NCBI GenBank assembly: GCA_023141835.1 | Contig: JAGLKG010000147.1 | Span: 1-34,591 of the forward strand | DNA length: 34,591 nucleotides | Source of the DNA: Maribacter sp. | GTDB lineage: Bacteria > Bacteroidota > Bacteroidia > Flavobacteriales > Flavobacteriaceae | Direction: 5' to 3' | Shown: positions 1 through 8,740 of the stretch, in pieces | Numbering within the stretch: position 1 is the stretch's first letter | Layout: each line of letters starts with the position of its first letter | Translations under genes and position numbers: made by a program | The notes under the pieces: generated by a model | Told to the model about the DNA's origin: nothing | Database searches by the model: none | What the model saw: the letters and a program-made list of their open reading frames with translations, nothing else

Positions 1-699
1 ATTGGTTGGAGTAGAATCGTTGATGGGAATTTAACGACTTTTGGTGTTTCCGGTAAGTTGTACAATAACAATTTAATACCTTATGATAGGGCCACGAACA
101 GTAATTGGTCACAAGTTGGGCTGCAATGTATCAATGGAAGTTTGATAGGTCAAAGACCTGATTTAGTGACAGTGCTTGAAACTACATGGGGTGTATGGAA
201 AACCATGTACCCCCAAACGAAGGTAATGACTACCAATACGGGTTTCGCTAGAAATTATGGTCTTTATCCTTACGGAGATTACAGAACCAATAATTCGTAT
301 CTCATATTTCCTTTGACCAAGATTGACAATCGTATTCCGGCCAAAGAACGTGTTCATTCCATTATTAATGTGGATAAGGCCAAAGTCTATACGTTCAATG
401 CTTTTGGGAATGGCAATACATTGAGGGATATATACAATGGAAACGATATCTTATTGGTTGGTGATAATAACACTATTGTTTCGTTTGAATTGGATGCTGC
501 CAATGGTCAATTGGAATTCACGTATGATTATAATGGCTCTGAAGGTTTTTTTAAGGATAACGAAGGTACTATTTGGAATGTTTTCGGTGAGGCGATTTCC
601 GGTCCTGGAATGGGCGGTCAATTAAAAGCTACTCCGTCTTTTATAGCGTATTGGTTTTCTATCGGTGCATTTTATCCTAACGCACAAATTTATGAATAA
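1..699 (+). CDS. DUF3179 family protein, 5' truncated by window edge
   Basis: The reading frame is open from base 1, so the gene begins upstream and only its last 232 codons are present. The first in-window start-like codon (TTG at 58) lies in the middle of the conserved domain and is not the true start. The family assignment rests on the downstream gene: the two align without a gap over all 232 codons and share DUF3179 hallmarks such as the YNNNL.PYDR, TNS.WSQ, TTWGVWKTMYP and WNVFGEAISGPG blocks. By hand count about 40 of 213 residues differ, so identity is near 81 percent. Molecular function of DUF3179 is not established; members are usually exported. Its partner 23 bp downstream has a lipoprotein signal, so this one is probably exported too, but that end is not visible. 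Family assignment is secure; role is unknown. Confidence 0.9.
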   Translation: MGWSRIVDGNLTTFGVSGKLYNNNLIPYDRATNSNWSQVGLQCINGSLIGQRPDLVTVLETTWGVWKTMYPQTKVMTTNTGFARNYGLYPYGDYRTNNSYLIFPLTKIDNRIPAKERVHSIINVDKAKVYTFNAFGNGNTLRDIYNGNDILLVGDNNTIVSFELDAANGQLEFTYDYNGSEGFFKDNEGTIWNVFGEAISGPGMGGQLKATPSFIAYWFSIGAFYPNAQIYE

Positions 700-722
700 T
701 GACCTCCTGAAATCAAAAACGT

Positions 723-1796
723 ATGAAAACGAAAATTTCATTGATATTATTTTGCTTGTTTCTTTTAGTTTCCTGCAGTAGTACTGATGTTTCGGAAGAT
801 CAAGAAAACCAATCGCCCAATAATGGTGGGTCAATCAGTGAATGGTTGTACCCAATATCGGAAATCCGGGACGGTGGCCCTGGCGTAGATGGTATACCAT
901 CTATTGATTCTCCAATTTTTGTTGGTGCAGATATGGCCCCTTCAATCTTAAGTGATGATTTATTGGTTATTGGAATTAAGATCGGTGAGGATGTAAGAGC
1001 TTATCCACATTATATTTTAGATTGGCATGAGATCGTCAATGACTATGTCAATGGAGTTGAGGTTGCAGTAACTCTTTGTCCATTAACGGGCACTTCTATT
1101 GGATGGAATAGAATAGTGGGTGGTAAAAGAACAACCTTTGGTGTTTCAGGATTGCTCTATAACAATAACCTTCTTCCATATGATAGAACAACGAATAGTT
1201 TATGGTCACAATTGGGGTTACTATGTATTACCGGCAGTCTAATAGGTCAAAGACCAGAATTGGTTACCGTATTGGAAACTACCTGGGGGGTGTGGAAAAC
1301 CATGTACCCACAAACCAGTGTATTGACGACTGAGACAGGATTTGATAGGAATTATGGAGTTTATCCATACGGAGACTATAGGACCAATAATTCGTTTTTG
1401 ATTTATCCTTTAACCACTGAAGATAACCGTATTCCTGCTAAGGAACGTGTTCATTCGATTATTGATGATAATGAAGCCAAAGTCTATAAATTCGGTGCCA
1501 TTGGAAATGGAAACACGATTAAGGACATATATAAGGGTAGGGAGATACTATTGGTTGGGGATAACAATACTATTGTTTCATTTGAGTTGGATGCTTCTAG
1601 CAGTCAGCTTGAATTTGAATACGATTACAATGGTTCAGAAGGATTTTTCAAGGATAATGAAGGTACGGTGTGGAATGTTTTCGGTGAGGCGATTTCTGGC
1701 CCTGGTTTGCGTAATCGACTAAAACCAACTACGTCTTTTATCGCCTATTGGTTTTCGATTGGGGCTTTTTATCCCAATGCTGAAATCTATGAATAA
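723..1796 (+). CDS. DUF3179 domain lipoprotein
   Basis: A complete 357-residue protein. Residues 1-18 are a lipoprotein signal (KTK basic start, hydrophobic core, lipobox LVSC with Cys18), so it should be lipid-anchored in the envelope. A Ser/Asn-rich linker follows, then the DUF3179 domain from about residue 40 to the end. Family-typical blocks include AYP near 93-95, HEIVND near 102-107 and VTLCPLTGTS near 116-125. The conserved His102/Glu103 and Cys119 could bind a metal or be catalytic, but that is inference. The gene lies 23 bp after a near-identical paralogue in the same direction, consistent with tandem duplication and co-transcription. A strong hairpin terminator follows. The exact biochemical role is unknown. 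Confidence 0.92.
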   Translation: MKTKISLILFCLFLLVSCSSTDVSEDQENQSPNNGGSISEWLYPISEIRDGGPGVDGIPSIDSPIFVGADMAPSILSDDLLVIGIKIGEDVRAYPHYILDWHEIVNDYVNGVEVAVTLCPLTGTSIGWNRIVGGKRTTFGVSGLLYNNNLLPYDRTTNSLWSQLGLLCITGSLIGQRPELVTVLETTWGVWKTMYPQTSVLTTETGFDRNYGVYPYGDYRTNNSFLIYPLTTEDNRIPAKERVHSIIDDNEAKVYKFGAIGNGNTIKDIYKGREILLVGDNNTIVSFELDASSSQLEFEYDYNGSEGFFKDNEGTVWNVFGEAISGPGLRNRLKPTTSFIAYWFSIGAFYPNAEIYE

Positions 1797-1806
1797 GGGT
1801 TAAAAT

Positions 1807-1844
1807 AAAGGAGCCTCCCAACTTAACTGTAGAGAGGCTCCTTT
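1807..1844. terminator. bidirectional intrinsic terminator between DUF3179 and groL
   Basis: A perfect 11-bp inverted repeat (AAAGGAGCCTC at 1807-1817, GAGGCTCCTTT at 1834-1844) with a 16-base loop. It is followed by TTTTATT on the plus strand and preceded by A-rich sequence, which gives a U-tract on the minus strand. It lies between converging genes (DUF3179 plus, groL minus) and can serve both. Confidence 0.88.
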
Positions 1845-1882
1845 TATTCAACATATTAGCCATGCAGGCTTATTAATGCATA

Positions 1883-3520
<1,638 letters not shown>

Positions 3521-3532
3521 TTATTATTTGTC

Positions 3533-3552
3533 ATTCCCGCGGCTGCGAGAAT
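3533..3552. repeat. small REP-like imperfect hairpin upstream of groL
   Basis: ATTCCCGC at 3533-3540 and GCGAGAAT at 3545-3552 form an 8-bp stem with one mismatch around a 4-base loop. The word TCATTCCCGC...GCGnGAATC resembles small palindromic intergenic repeats common in flavobacterial genomes (from memory, not checked). It sits 16 bp before the groL start, in the groES-groL spacer. Confidence 0.4.
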
Positions 3553-3588
3553 CTGATTATGATTAATTGTTACTATTGTTCTTTTTAG

Positions 3589-3609
3589 ATTCCCTTGAAC
3601 ATAGGGAAT
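3589..3609. other. intercistronic hairpin in groES-groL spacer
   Basis: ATTCCCT at 3589-3595 pairs perfectly with AGGGAAT at 3603-3609 (7-bp stem, 7-base loop), just after the groES stop on the minus strand. There is no clear U-tract on the minus strand, so it is more likely an RNA processing or stability element than a full terminator. Confidence 0.4.
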
Positions 3610-3621
3610 AAAAGGTATTGA

Positions 3622-3900
3622 TTATATGATTGCTAAAACGTCGCTTTCCCTCATCATAAGGTAGTCAGTACCTTCTAATTTCAATTCAGTGCCGGCATAC
3701 TTGCCGTAAAGAACGGTGTCACCTACTTTAACAGTAATTTGATCATCTTTTGTTCCAGGACCTACGGCCACAACTTTTCCTTTTTGTGGTTTTTCTTTTG
3801 CAGTATCAGGAATGTAGATACCAGATGCAGTTTTGGTTTCTGCTGCCATTGGTTCTATAAGAACTCTATCTGCCAATGGTTTAATGCTAACTTTAGCCAT
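3622..3900 (-). CDS. groS: 10-kDa co-chaperonin GroES
   Basis: The 92-residue protein has the full GroES pattern: the [12 protein letters not shown]-terminus, the mobile-loop region with TASGIYIP, the GKVVAVGPG block, and a C-terminal segment ending VLAII. It forms the heptameric lid of the GroEL chamber. It is the first gene of the groES-groL operon. The 88-bp gap to the secG terminator stem contains no TAnnTTTG box; instead a sigma-54-like TGGCA-N6-CTGTC motif lies about 44 bp before the start. Assignment is secure. Confidence 0.99.
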   Translation of the reverse strand: MAKVSIKPLADRVLIEPMAAETKTASGIYIPDTAKEKPQKGKVVAVGPGTKDDQITVKVGDTVLYGKYAGTELKLEGTDYLMMRESDVLAII

Positions 3901-3943
3901 ATTAAATAGTTTTAAATTGATTTTTATTTTACTCGATTAATTA

Positions 3944-3960
3944 GACAGAAATTATGCCAT
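3944..3960 (-). promoter_or_regulatory. candidate sigma-54-like promoter of groES-groL
   Basis: On the minus strand the sequence reads TGGCATAATTTCTGTC. Compared with the sigma-54 consensus TGGCACG-N4-TTGCW, the -24 half (TGGCA) is intact and correctly spaced from a weaker -12 half (CTGTC in place of TTGCW, two mismatches). No TAnnTTTG housekeeping box is visible upstream of groES. A transcription start about 11-12 bases downstream would leave a leader of roughly 33 bases. This is pattern matching only. Confidence 0.35.
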
Positions 3961-3988
3961 TTCCTAAAAACTGACATATTGTAAAACA

Positions 3989-4021
3989 AAAATGCCAGCT
4001 TGTCATTCAGGCTGGCATTTT
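3989..4021 (-). terminator. intrinsic terminator of the miaB-secG operon
   Basis: A perfect 11-bp stem (AAAATGCCAGC at 3989-3999, GCTGGCATTTT at 4011-4021) with an 11-base loop. On the minus strand it is followed by TTGTTTTA, giving a U-rich tract. It lies 22 bp after the secG stop and insulates groES from readthrough. Confidence 0.9.
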
Positions 4022-4042
4022 ATTATAATTTACAGGCATGGA

Positions 4043-4402
4043 TTATTGACCGTCGGTAGTATTGTCTGTGTTTGTTGCAGGTGCTGGAATTTCCTCAGGA
4101 ACTGCTTCTGGAACAGTTTCCTCTATGTCATCTCCTTGAAGCAGTTTGGAATCTGAGTCACCGAAGCTCCCTTTTAAGGCAATATTCGATGCTAGAATCA
4201 AAACAATCAAAAGACCGGCCAATGTCCATGTGCTTTTATCCAAAAAGTCACCGGTCTTCTTTACACCTCCCACTATCTGGCTGCCACCGCCTCCAAAGGA
4301 AGATGATAATCCACCGCCTTTAGGATTTTGAACCATTATCACCAATATCAATAGGAAACAAACTACGATTATGAGAATCACGAAAATTGAAAATGTACTC
4401 AT
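4043..4402 (-). CDS. secG: preprotein translocase subunit SecG
   Basis: This 119-residue inner-membrane protein is an accessory subunit of the SecYEG translocon. It has the SecG layout: a first membrane helix at about residues 4-22, the conserved cytoplasmic loop QNPKGGGLSSSFGGG (about 25-39), a second helix at about 57-75, then an acidic Pro/Glu/Thr-rich tail of about 35 residues that is longer than in E. coli and usual for Bacteroidota. It is the last gene of a five-gene minus-strand operon, 2 bp after the TPR gene, and is followed by a strong terminator. Confidence 0.95.
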   Translation of the reverse strand: MSTFSIFVILIIVVCFLLILVIMVQNPKGGGLSSSFGGGGSQIVGGVKKTGDFLDKSTWTLAGLLIVLILASNIALKGSFGDSDSKLLQGDDIEETVPEAVPEEIPAPATNTDNTTDGQ

Positions 4403-4404
4403 TA

Positions 4405-5331
4405 TTAGGTATTTTCTTGTTGTATTTTTTTCACCGCTTTTATACGGTCTGCAAAGAAACCACTTTTTTCCGGATATTTCAAACTTAAAATTTTGTAGGC
4501 CTGAATGGCTTTTTTGTACTTTTTTTGCTCTAAATAAACCTTTGCCAATGTTTCTGTCATCAACTCATCCTTGTCGAGTTTCAATGATTCCCTTATATCT
4601 ATTTTGAAAGCTTTTTGTGCAGCCGGGACTATTTTGGGATTATTCTCAATAAATCTATCAATGAGCTCGAATTTTTTCTTTTTTAAGTCCTCTTTTTTCA
4701 AAGGGGGGTCATTGTTGGTATCAGAAACGCCTTCTTTCTTTGAACTAGGGTTTCGTTGAATGGGTTTATATGATGTCAATTGAAGCCATTCGCTAAAAGA
4801 ATGCTTTTCGTGTTTGGTAAATGGCAGGGGTTTGCCAATTTCCAGCTCTTTTTCGGCCTTCTTTTTTTCCTTGGCAAATGCTTTATCAATTCTCGGATCT
4901 TTTGACTTAAAGAGCTTAGGGTTTAATATTTGGTTGGCATCCTTTAGATCTTGAGGCAAGGGTTTATCTTCTGACACTTCAATAAAGGAAATGCTTTTTT
5001 TGTGTACGGGTTCAGCTTCATTGGATGTGACATCATGTTCTGGTGAAGGCGACACCCTTCCTGAAATTGAATTGGCTATGGAGTTCTGTAAGAAATCCTT
5101 TGAGGTGATAAAATCAAAAAGAATATCGCGATCTGTCGTATAGGCCGCGGTTGTTTTTAAAGCACTGTTATATTTGAAACTATTGAGATTTCGTAAGCCC
5201 TTTAATTGAAGAGCCCTCGCGGCCTGAAAATAGGGATACTCTTCCAGTATATCTTCCAATTGTTTCGTCTGTATTGGAGTAACAACCTTTTCAGGGTTTT
5301 GTAATAAGTATGTAAAATCCTGGACGTTCAT
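4405..5331 (-). CDS. TPR-containing protein of the lptE-secG operon, function unknown
   Basis: A 308-residue protein with no signal peptide, hence probably cytoplasmic. The N-terminal part (about 1-60) is helical and begins NVQDFTYLLQNPEKV; it includes EEYPYFQAARALQLKGL, which looks like a degenerate TPR or SEL1-type helix pair. A long charged, Lys/Glu/Ser/Pro-rich middle section follows. The C-terminus has a recognisable TPR unit (ETLAKVYLEQKKYKKAIQAY and onward, about 262-295). It is tightly packed, 6 bp after lptE and 2 bp before secG, which suggests an envelope-biogenesis or secretion role, but nothing in the sequence fixes it. In other flavobacteria I recall this position held by a hypothetical protein. 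Confidence 0.8.
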   Translation of the reverse strand: MNVQDFTYLLQNPEKVVTPIQTKQLEDILEEYPYFQAARALQLKGLRNLNSFKYNSALKTTAAYTTDRDILFDFITSKDFLQNSIANSISGRVSPSPEHDVTSNEAEPVHKKSISFIEVSEDKPLPQDLKDANQILNPKLFKSKDPRIDKAFAKEKKKAEKELEIGKPLPFTKHEKHSFSEWLQLTSYKPIQRNPSSKKEGVSDTNNDPPLKKEDLKKKKFELIDRFIENNPKIVPAAQKAFKIDIRESLKLDKDELMTETLAKVYLEQKKYKKAIQAYKILSLKYPEKSGFFADRIKAVKKIQQENT

Positions 5332-5337
5332 ATCTGA

Positions 5338-5856
5338 TTACCAATCTGCAAGTGATTCATTGAAAATATCCTGCGTTATTCGCTCAAAAATAATTTCATG
5401 TGCCTCAGACTTTACGGAAGACAATTGCGCGTTTGCCGGATAGTCATAAAAGAACGAGAAACGCCTTTCAAAATCTGCATCTTCCTTGGTTTTGTTATAG
5501 AACCGTACGGCAATGCCTATAGAAAGTCTATTTTGAGCAGCGGTTTGTTGAGCGGTGGCACTCATTGGTGAAATTCGGTATTCAACGATTTCACCTTCAT
5601 AAACCAAATCTCCATTCGAAGGTGTTAAGTCTAAACTGGACTGATTTAAGATCCGGTCTTGTAATGCCAATGTAAAATCCCTATCCATTCCGGGTTCAAA
5701 CGTTGAGCCTGGGCTTTGTGTTGCGTAGTTCTGAAAATAATTTACCTGAAAGGTCACCGCTGTGCCCACATTGCCTCCTGTGAAGTTGTAAATGCCACAA
5801 CTGACCAGCGAAGTAAACACGGTCAGCACCAATAATGATTTTTTAATGTTTGGCAT
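5338..5856 (-). CDS. lptE: LPS-assembly lipoprotein LptE
   Basis: A 172-residue lipoprotein with a signal ending in the lipobox LVSC, giving a mature N-terminus CGIYNFTGG that is characteristic of Bacteroidota LptE. LptE plugs the LptD barrel in the outer membrane and helps insert lipopolysaccharide. The body is a small alpha/beta fold with the family blocks VTFQVNYFQNYA, a DRILNQSSLDL helix region and YEGEIVEYRISP, and length is normal. It lies between the sigma-54 activator (2-bp gap) and the TPR gene (6-bp gap), so it is translationally packed in the operon. Confidence 0.87.
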   Translation of the reverse strand: MPNIKKSLLVLTVFTSLVSCGIYNFTGGNVGTAVTFQVNYFQNYATQSPGSTFEPGMDRDFTLALQDRILNQSSLDLTPSNGDLVYEGEIVEYRISPMSATAQQTAAQNRLSIGIAVRFYNKTKEDADFERRFSFFYDYPANAQLSSVKSEAHEIIFERITQDIFNESLADW

Positions 5857-5858
5857 AA

Positions 5859-7124
5859 TTAGAGATCGTACTGTTTTATTTTACGGTAAAGGGTGCGTTC
5901 GGATATACCCAATTCAGCTGCTGCTGCTTTTCGTTTTCCTCGGTTTCTTTCCAAGGATTTTTTAATCAATTCCACTTCCTTTTCCTGTAAAGATAGGGTT
6001 TCTTCCTCTTCTATTTCCTCCGCAAAGTGGTACTTGTCCTCCTGTGGGGTCTGGTAGGTTGTTGTCTCTATTTGTTGTTGGGGCTCGGGGAGTTGTAAAA
6101 CTTTCAATGATGCTTCCTCCTCCTGCATTTTCTCACCGTTACCCCCGTAGATTTTTTGAATCAATCCTTCGTTTTCCTCTTGGACTTTCTGGGTGTCATT
6201 GTTTTTCAATAATTCCAAGGTCAGTTTTTTCAGGTCTGTTAAATCCCCTTTCATATCAAACAAAACCTTATAGAGAATTTCGCGTTCATTACTAAAATCA
6301 CTTTCACTCTTCTCGACTATAGCCGGTAAATTGGTATTTCCAGCATTTGGTAAATAACTGTTCAAAGTGGGTAAAGAGATGTTCCTTTCTTTCTCCAAAA
6401 CAGAAACCTGTTCAGCCATATTCCTAAGCTGTCTTATATTTCCTGGCCATCGGTATTTAAGTAGCAGTTGAATAGCATCATTCTGCAAGCGGATTGTCGG
6501 CATTTTATATTTCTGACCAAAGTCAGAGGCGAACTTTCGAAATAGTAAATGAATATCCTCTTTGCGTTCACGTAATGGTGGAATATTGATGTCAACGGTA
6601 CTTAGCCTATAATAAAGGTCTTCCCTGAATTTCCCTTTTTTAATAGCTTCTATCACGTTCATATTGGTTGCCGCAACAATACGAACATTGGTTTTTTGAA
6701 CCTGGGAAGATCCAACTTTTAAGAATTCACCATTTTCCAAAACACGTAACAGACGTACTTGAGTGGTTAAAGGCAACTCGCCCACTTCATCAAGGAAGAT
6801 GGTGCCGCCATCAGCAACTTCAAAATAACCACTACGGGTTGCCGTGGCTCCAGTGAAGGCACCTTTTTCATGTCCAAAGAGCTCACTGTCTATTGTGCCT
6901 TCCGGAATCGCCCCACAGTTGACCGCAATATACTTTGCATGCTTCCTAAATGATAGGGAATGGATTATTTTGGGAATTGATTCTTTCCCTACACCACTCT
7001 CCCCTGTCACCAATACAGAAATATCGGTAGGGGCCACTTGAACAGCTTTTTCTAAAGCCCGGTTAAGTTTTGGGTCGTTTCCTATAATCTCGAAACGCTG
7101 TTTTATTGATTGTAAACCTTCCAT
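5859..7124 (-). CDS. sigma-54-interacting AAA+ transcriptional activator without N-terminal sensor domain
   Basis: A 421-residue bacterial enhancer-binding protein. The AAA+ module starts almost at the N-terminus: Walker A GESGVGKE at 41-48, the sigma-54 contact loop GAFTGA at 88-93, Walker B TIFLDE at 108-113, sensor I VAATN and the arginine-finger region REDLYYRL. An approximately 100-residue Glu/Gln-rich linker of low complexity leads to a C-terminal Fis-type helix-turn-helix (about 380-421; RNRGKRKAAAAELGISERTL). It should use ATP to open sigma-54 promoters. There is no receiver, PAS or GAF domain, so its activity must be set by level, partner or an unknown signal. It is second in the operon, after miaB, and the same arrangement is common in Flavobacteriia. 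Targets are unknown. Confidence 0.95.
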   Translation of the reverse strand: MEGLQSIKQRFEIIGNDPKLNRALEKAVQVAPTDISVLVTGESGVGKESIPKIIHSLSFRKHAKYIAVNCGAIPEGTIDSELFGHEKGAFTGATATRSGYFEVADGGTIFLDEVGELPLTTQVRLLRVLENGEFLKVGSSQVQKTNVRIVAATNMNVIEAIKKGKFREDLYYRLSTVDINIPPLRERKEDIHLLFRKFASDFGQKYKMPTIRLQNDAIQLLLKYRWPGNIRQLRNMAEQVSVLEKERNISLPTLNSYLPNAGNTNLPAIVEKSESDFSNEREILYKVLFDMKGDLTDLKKLTLELLKNNDTQKVQEENEGLIQKIYGGNGEKMQEEEASLKVLQLPEPQQQIETTTYQTPQEDKYHFAEEIEEEETLSLQEKEVELIKKSLERNRGKRKAAAAELGISERTLYRKIKQYDL

Positions 7125-7160
7125 TTTAGTATCTGGCTATTGTGGATTTTTGAATATTGT

Positions 7161-8606
7161 CTAATTACCTTCACTAAGGCCAATGGCCTTCCCGATTAGG
7201 GTAGCAGAAGTACAGTCATCCATCCTGACTTTTACAAAATCTCCTACCTTATAATTTTCCTTGGGAAAAACCGCGACTATATTTTGCGAATTGCGGCCCA
7301 TCCATTGAGCGTCGTCTTTTTTTGAGGGGCCTTCGATCAATATTTCTTCGGTCTTTCCCAAGTGTTGCTCAGTTTTGTATTTACAGTGTTCACGCTGCAA
7401 AGCGATAATTTCTGAAAGCCTTCTTTGTTTTGTTTTTTCAGGAATATCATCTTCCATTTTTCTTTCAGCTAGGGTTCCAGGACGTTCTGAATACGAATAC
7501 ATATAACCATAATCATATTTGATATAGTCCAAGACGGCCAAAGTCTCTAGGTGGTCTTTTTCATTTTCACTAGGGAAACCAGAAATCATGTCATGGGAAA
7601 TAGCACAGTCTGGAATTATCTTTTTGATATTGTCTATAAGTTCAAAATACGCTTCAATGGTATGTAAACGATTCATTGCCTTTAAGATTCGATTACTACC
7701 GCTTTGAACTGGTAAATGAATATGCTTGCAGATATTATCATATTTCGCCATGGTTTTGATTACCTCTAAGCTCATATCCTGCGGATTCGATGTTGAAAAT
7801 CGAATGCGCATTTTGGGTTGTGCCATTGCCACTATTTCCAAAAGATTGGAAAAATTGACAGCGGTCGCAATTTGCATTTCACTAGCTTTCTCGAAATCTT
7901 TCTTTAGTCCACCTCCATACCATAAATAACTATCTACATTTTGGCCCAACAAAGTAATCTCCTTAAAACCTCGATTCCAAAGGTCATTCACCTCTTTTGC
8001 AATAGAATGGGGGTCTCGACTGCGTTCTCTACCACGGGTAAATGGTACGACACAAAAAGTACACATATTGTCACAACCGCGGGTAATCGAAACAAAAGCA
8101 CTTATACCATTCGAATTTAATCGGACAGGGGAAATATCACCATAGGTTTCATCTTTTGAAAGAACTACATTAATGGCGTCTCTACCTTCATCAATTTCTT
8201 GGATCAGATTCGGTAAGTCTTTGTAGGCGTCTGGTCCTACCACCATATCCACTATTTTTTCTTCTTCAAGCAATTTGCTTTTCAACCGTTCGGCCATACA
8301 ACCCAAGACCCCCACCTTCATATGTGGTCTTTTCTTTTTAATGGTATTGTATTTTTCCAAGCGCTTGCGTACGGTAAGCTCTGCTTTTTCTCGAATAGAG
8401 CAGGTGTTCACCAAGACCAAATCTGCATTTTCCAATTCTTGTGTGGTATTGAAACCTTCATTAGCCAGTATGGAAGCAACGATTTCACTATCTGAAAAAT
8501 TCATGGCGCATCCATAACTTTCTATATAAAGGTTGCGACTGTTCTTCTTGTTTGTTTCAACAGAAAGGGTATGGCCTTGAATTGATTCGTCAATGATTTT
8601 TTCCAT
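7161..8606 (-). CDS. miaB: tRNA-2-methylthio-N6-dimethylallyladenosine synthase MiaB
   Basis: This radical-SAM methylthiotransferase converts i6A37 to ms2i6A37 in tRNAs reading UNN codons. The 481-residue protein shows the three parts of the family. The N-terminal UPF0004 domain has Cys33, Cys69 and Cys103 for the auxiliary 4Fe-4S cluster. The radical-SAM core has RGCDNMCTFC with Cys178/182/185. A C-terminal TRAM domain lies at about 412-475. The first 25 residues are a non-conserved extension. It is the first gene of the minus-strand operon, and a good promoter (TTG-N20-TATCTTTG) lies upstream. Confidence 0.98.
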   Translation of the reverse strand: MEKIIDESIQGHTLSVETNKKNSRNLYIESYGCAMNFSDSEIVASILANEGFNTTQELENADLVLVNTCSIREKAELTVRKRLEKYNTIKKKRPHMKVGVLGCMAERLKSKLLEEEKIVDMVVGPDAYKDLPNLIQEIDEGRDAINVVLSKDETYGDISPVRLNSNGISAFVSITRGCDNMCTFCVVPFTRGRERSRDPHSIAKEVNDLWNRGFKEITLLGQNVDSYLWYGGGLKKDFEKASEMQIATAVNFSNLLEIVAMAQPKMRIRFSTSNPQDMSLEVIKTMAKYDNICKHIHLPVQSGSNRILKAMNRLHTIEAYFELIDNIKKIIPDCAISHDMISGFPSENEKDHLETLAVLDYIKYDYGYMYSYSERPGTLAERKMEDDIPEKTKQRRLSEIIALQREHCKYKTEQHLGKTEEILIEGPSKKDDAQWMGRNSQNIVAVFPKENYKVGDFVKVRMDDCTSATLIGKAIGLSEGN

Positions 8607-8635
8607 ATTAAAAAGATTATCGAGAAAATGGTCTA

Positions 8636-8666
8636 CAAAGATAATGCTTAATACAATTTAATGACA
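8636..8666 (-). promoter_or_regulatory. housekeeping promoter of the miaB operon
   Basis: On the minus strand a -7 box TATCTTTG (8643 to 8636; consensus TAnnTTTG) is preceded by TTG at 8666-8664 with a 20-base spacer, matching the Bacteroidota -33/-7 layout. The box ends 29 bp before the miaB start. Confidence 0.65.
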
Positions 8667-8740
8667 ATATGACAGTATTATTTAGTACTATTTTAGGGTT
8701 TATACCCATTCATTGAATAAAAAGACGTTATTTTTATTGA

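Noticed and set aside
58-699. Treating the TTG at 58 as the start of a complete gene
   Set aside because: The frame is open to base 1, and the encoded residues upstream match the paralogue (IGW.RIV.G..TTFGVSG), so this is the cut end of a longer gene.
1447-1722. 91-codon frame inside the DUF3179 lipoprotein gene
   Set aside because: It is an out-of-frame shadow of the real gene, and a similar shadow occurs at 437-625 in the paralogue, as expected from homologous DNA.
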